Source: Ferruginibacter sp.
GTDB taxonomy: Bacteria; Bacteroidota; Bacteroidia; Chitinophagales; Chitinophagaceae
DNA length: 64,000 nucleotides
Direction: 5' to 3'
Assembly (NCBI GenBank): GCA_017983695.1
Contig: JAGOAX010000006.1
Span: 186,001-250,000, forward strand
Under the pieces are notes generated by a model. It was not told the origin of the DNA. It saw nothing but the letters and a program-made list of their open reading frames with translations, and made no database searches. This document shows positions 63,666-64,000 of the stretch, one piece after another; within the stretch, counting starts at the first letter, position 1; each line of letters starts with the position of its first letter. Position numbers and translations under genes: made by a program.

Positions 63666-64000
63666 TCACAAAGTAATTTCACCTTTCATATAAAAAACGC
63701 CATTGCCTGCCATAGTAACCCTGTCAGCATTCAATTGTTCACACCAAATTTCGCCGCCACGTTTGCTTAGTTGTAAAGCATGCATTTTATTTTTATTCAG
63801 CTTCTCACTCCAGAAAGGGATGAGTTGCGAATGGGCAGAGCCGGTTACAGGGTCTTCATCTATACCGGCACCCGGTGCAAAAAACCGGGATACAAAATCA
63901 ACCGTTTTTCCCGGGGCAGTAATAATCATTTTATCAATATGCTTTTTCATTAACGAAAAATCGGGAGTACAGTTTTTTACGGCATCTTCGTTAGCAAGCT
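63666..64000 (-). CDS. PhzF-like isomerase (C-terminal part, truncated by the window)
   Basis: The frame is open to the right edge, so the N-terminal part lies outside. The visible 111 residues contain DFVSRFFAPGAGIDEDPVTGSAHSQLIPFW, the C-terminal PhzF signature with the conserved DPVTGSAH. It ends in short beta-strands (GNGVFYMKGEITL). PhzF-family proteins are isomerase- or epimerase-like; in phenazine producers one acts on DHHA, but most homologues have no known substrate. The internal ATG at 63950 is not the start. Confidence 0.9.
   Translation of the reverse strand, partial: LANEDAVKNCTPDFSLMKKHIDKMIITAPGKTVDFVSRFFAPGAGIDEDPVTGSAHSQLIPFWSEKLNKNKMHALQLSKRGGEIWCEQLNADRVTMAGNGVFYMKGEITL

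Noticed and set aside
1..64000. tRNA, rRNA, insertion sequences, phage or integrative elements
   Set aside because: I found no T-loop-like GTTCGAATCC context with a cloverleaf, no rRNA-like conserved segment, and no transposase, integrase or phage protein among the translated frames.

Overview
The window looks like a chromosomal segment of a Bacteroidota bacterium, most likely Chitinophagaceae-like. The reasons are its AT-rich sequence with weak Shine-Dalgarno signals, promoters of the TTTG-N20-TAnnTTTG type, a PorW/SprE-type protein and a type B C-terminal sorting domain of the type IX secretion system (T9SS), a DUF3667 protein, a TonB-receptor-like barrel with a carboxypeptidase-regulatory N-terminus, and a bactofilin locus. 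I saw no rRNA, tRNA, CRISPR array, transposase or phage gene. Genus-level placement is inference.

Layout. 1-8.3 kb: a left-truncated exported metallopeptidase-like protein, two GNAT acetyltransferases, an ECF sigma / RskA-type anti-sigma / fasciclin locus, a VOC protein, an NlpC/P60-like lipoprotein, a SprT-like protein, a four-helix membrane protein, a bactofilin and a membrane coiled-coil protein. 8.5-15.4 kb: PorW/SprE-like TPR protein, penicillin-binding protein 1A and a T9SS substrate. 15.6-44.8 kb: a nitrogen and amino-acid block. thrA-thrB-thrC (minus) diverge from ppc (plus). Then, reading on the minus strand from 44.8 down to 23.7 kb: leuA-leuC-leuD-leuB, ilvD-ilvB-ilvN-dinB-like-ilvC-ilvA-gltB-gltD, amtB and a porin. 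45-64 kb: a helical-repeat protein, a TlpA-like thioredoxin fused to a degenerate M23-like domain, lpdA, a Tat-exported Gfo/Idh oxidoreductase, an AlkD-like protein, a DUF4197 protein, a large NtrY-like histidine kinase, mazG, a DUF3667 protein, a TonB-receptor-like protein with a partner, and a right-truncated PhzF-like gene.

How the genes work together. PEP carboxylase makes oxaloacetate for aspartate; ThrABC turns aspartate-family intermediates into threonine; IlvA deaminates threonine to 2-oxobutyrate; IlvBN, IlvC and IlvD make the isoleucine and valine 2-oxo acids; LeuABCD make the leucine 2-oxo acid; GltBD supplies the glutamate amino donor and AmtB takes up ammonium. asd and a branched-chain aminotransferase are not in the window.

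The main unannotated signal is a set of short leader peptides in front of these operons. A 31-codon leader with a 12-residue Ile/Val run lies before ilvD and is followed by a textbook hairpin plus U8 terminator. A 28-codon Thr/Ile-rich leader lies before thrA. An 8-codon leader ending Leu-Val-Leu-Val is followed by a hairpin before leuC. Together they suggest transcription attenuation as a shared control. A second unexplained structure is a GC-rich palindromic mini-repeat family that sits in frame inside the 5' coding ends of thrB and ilvB and directly after the stop codons of thrA and ilvD.
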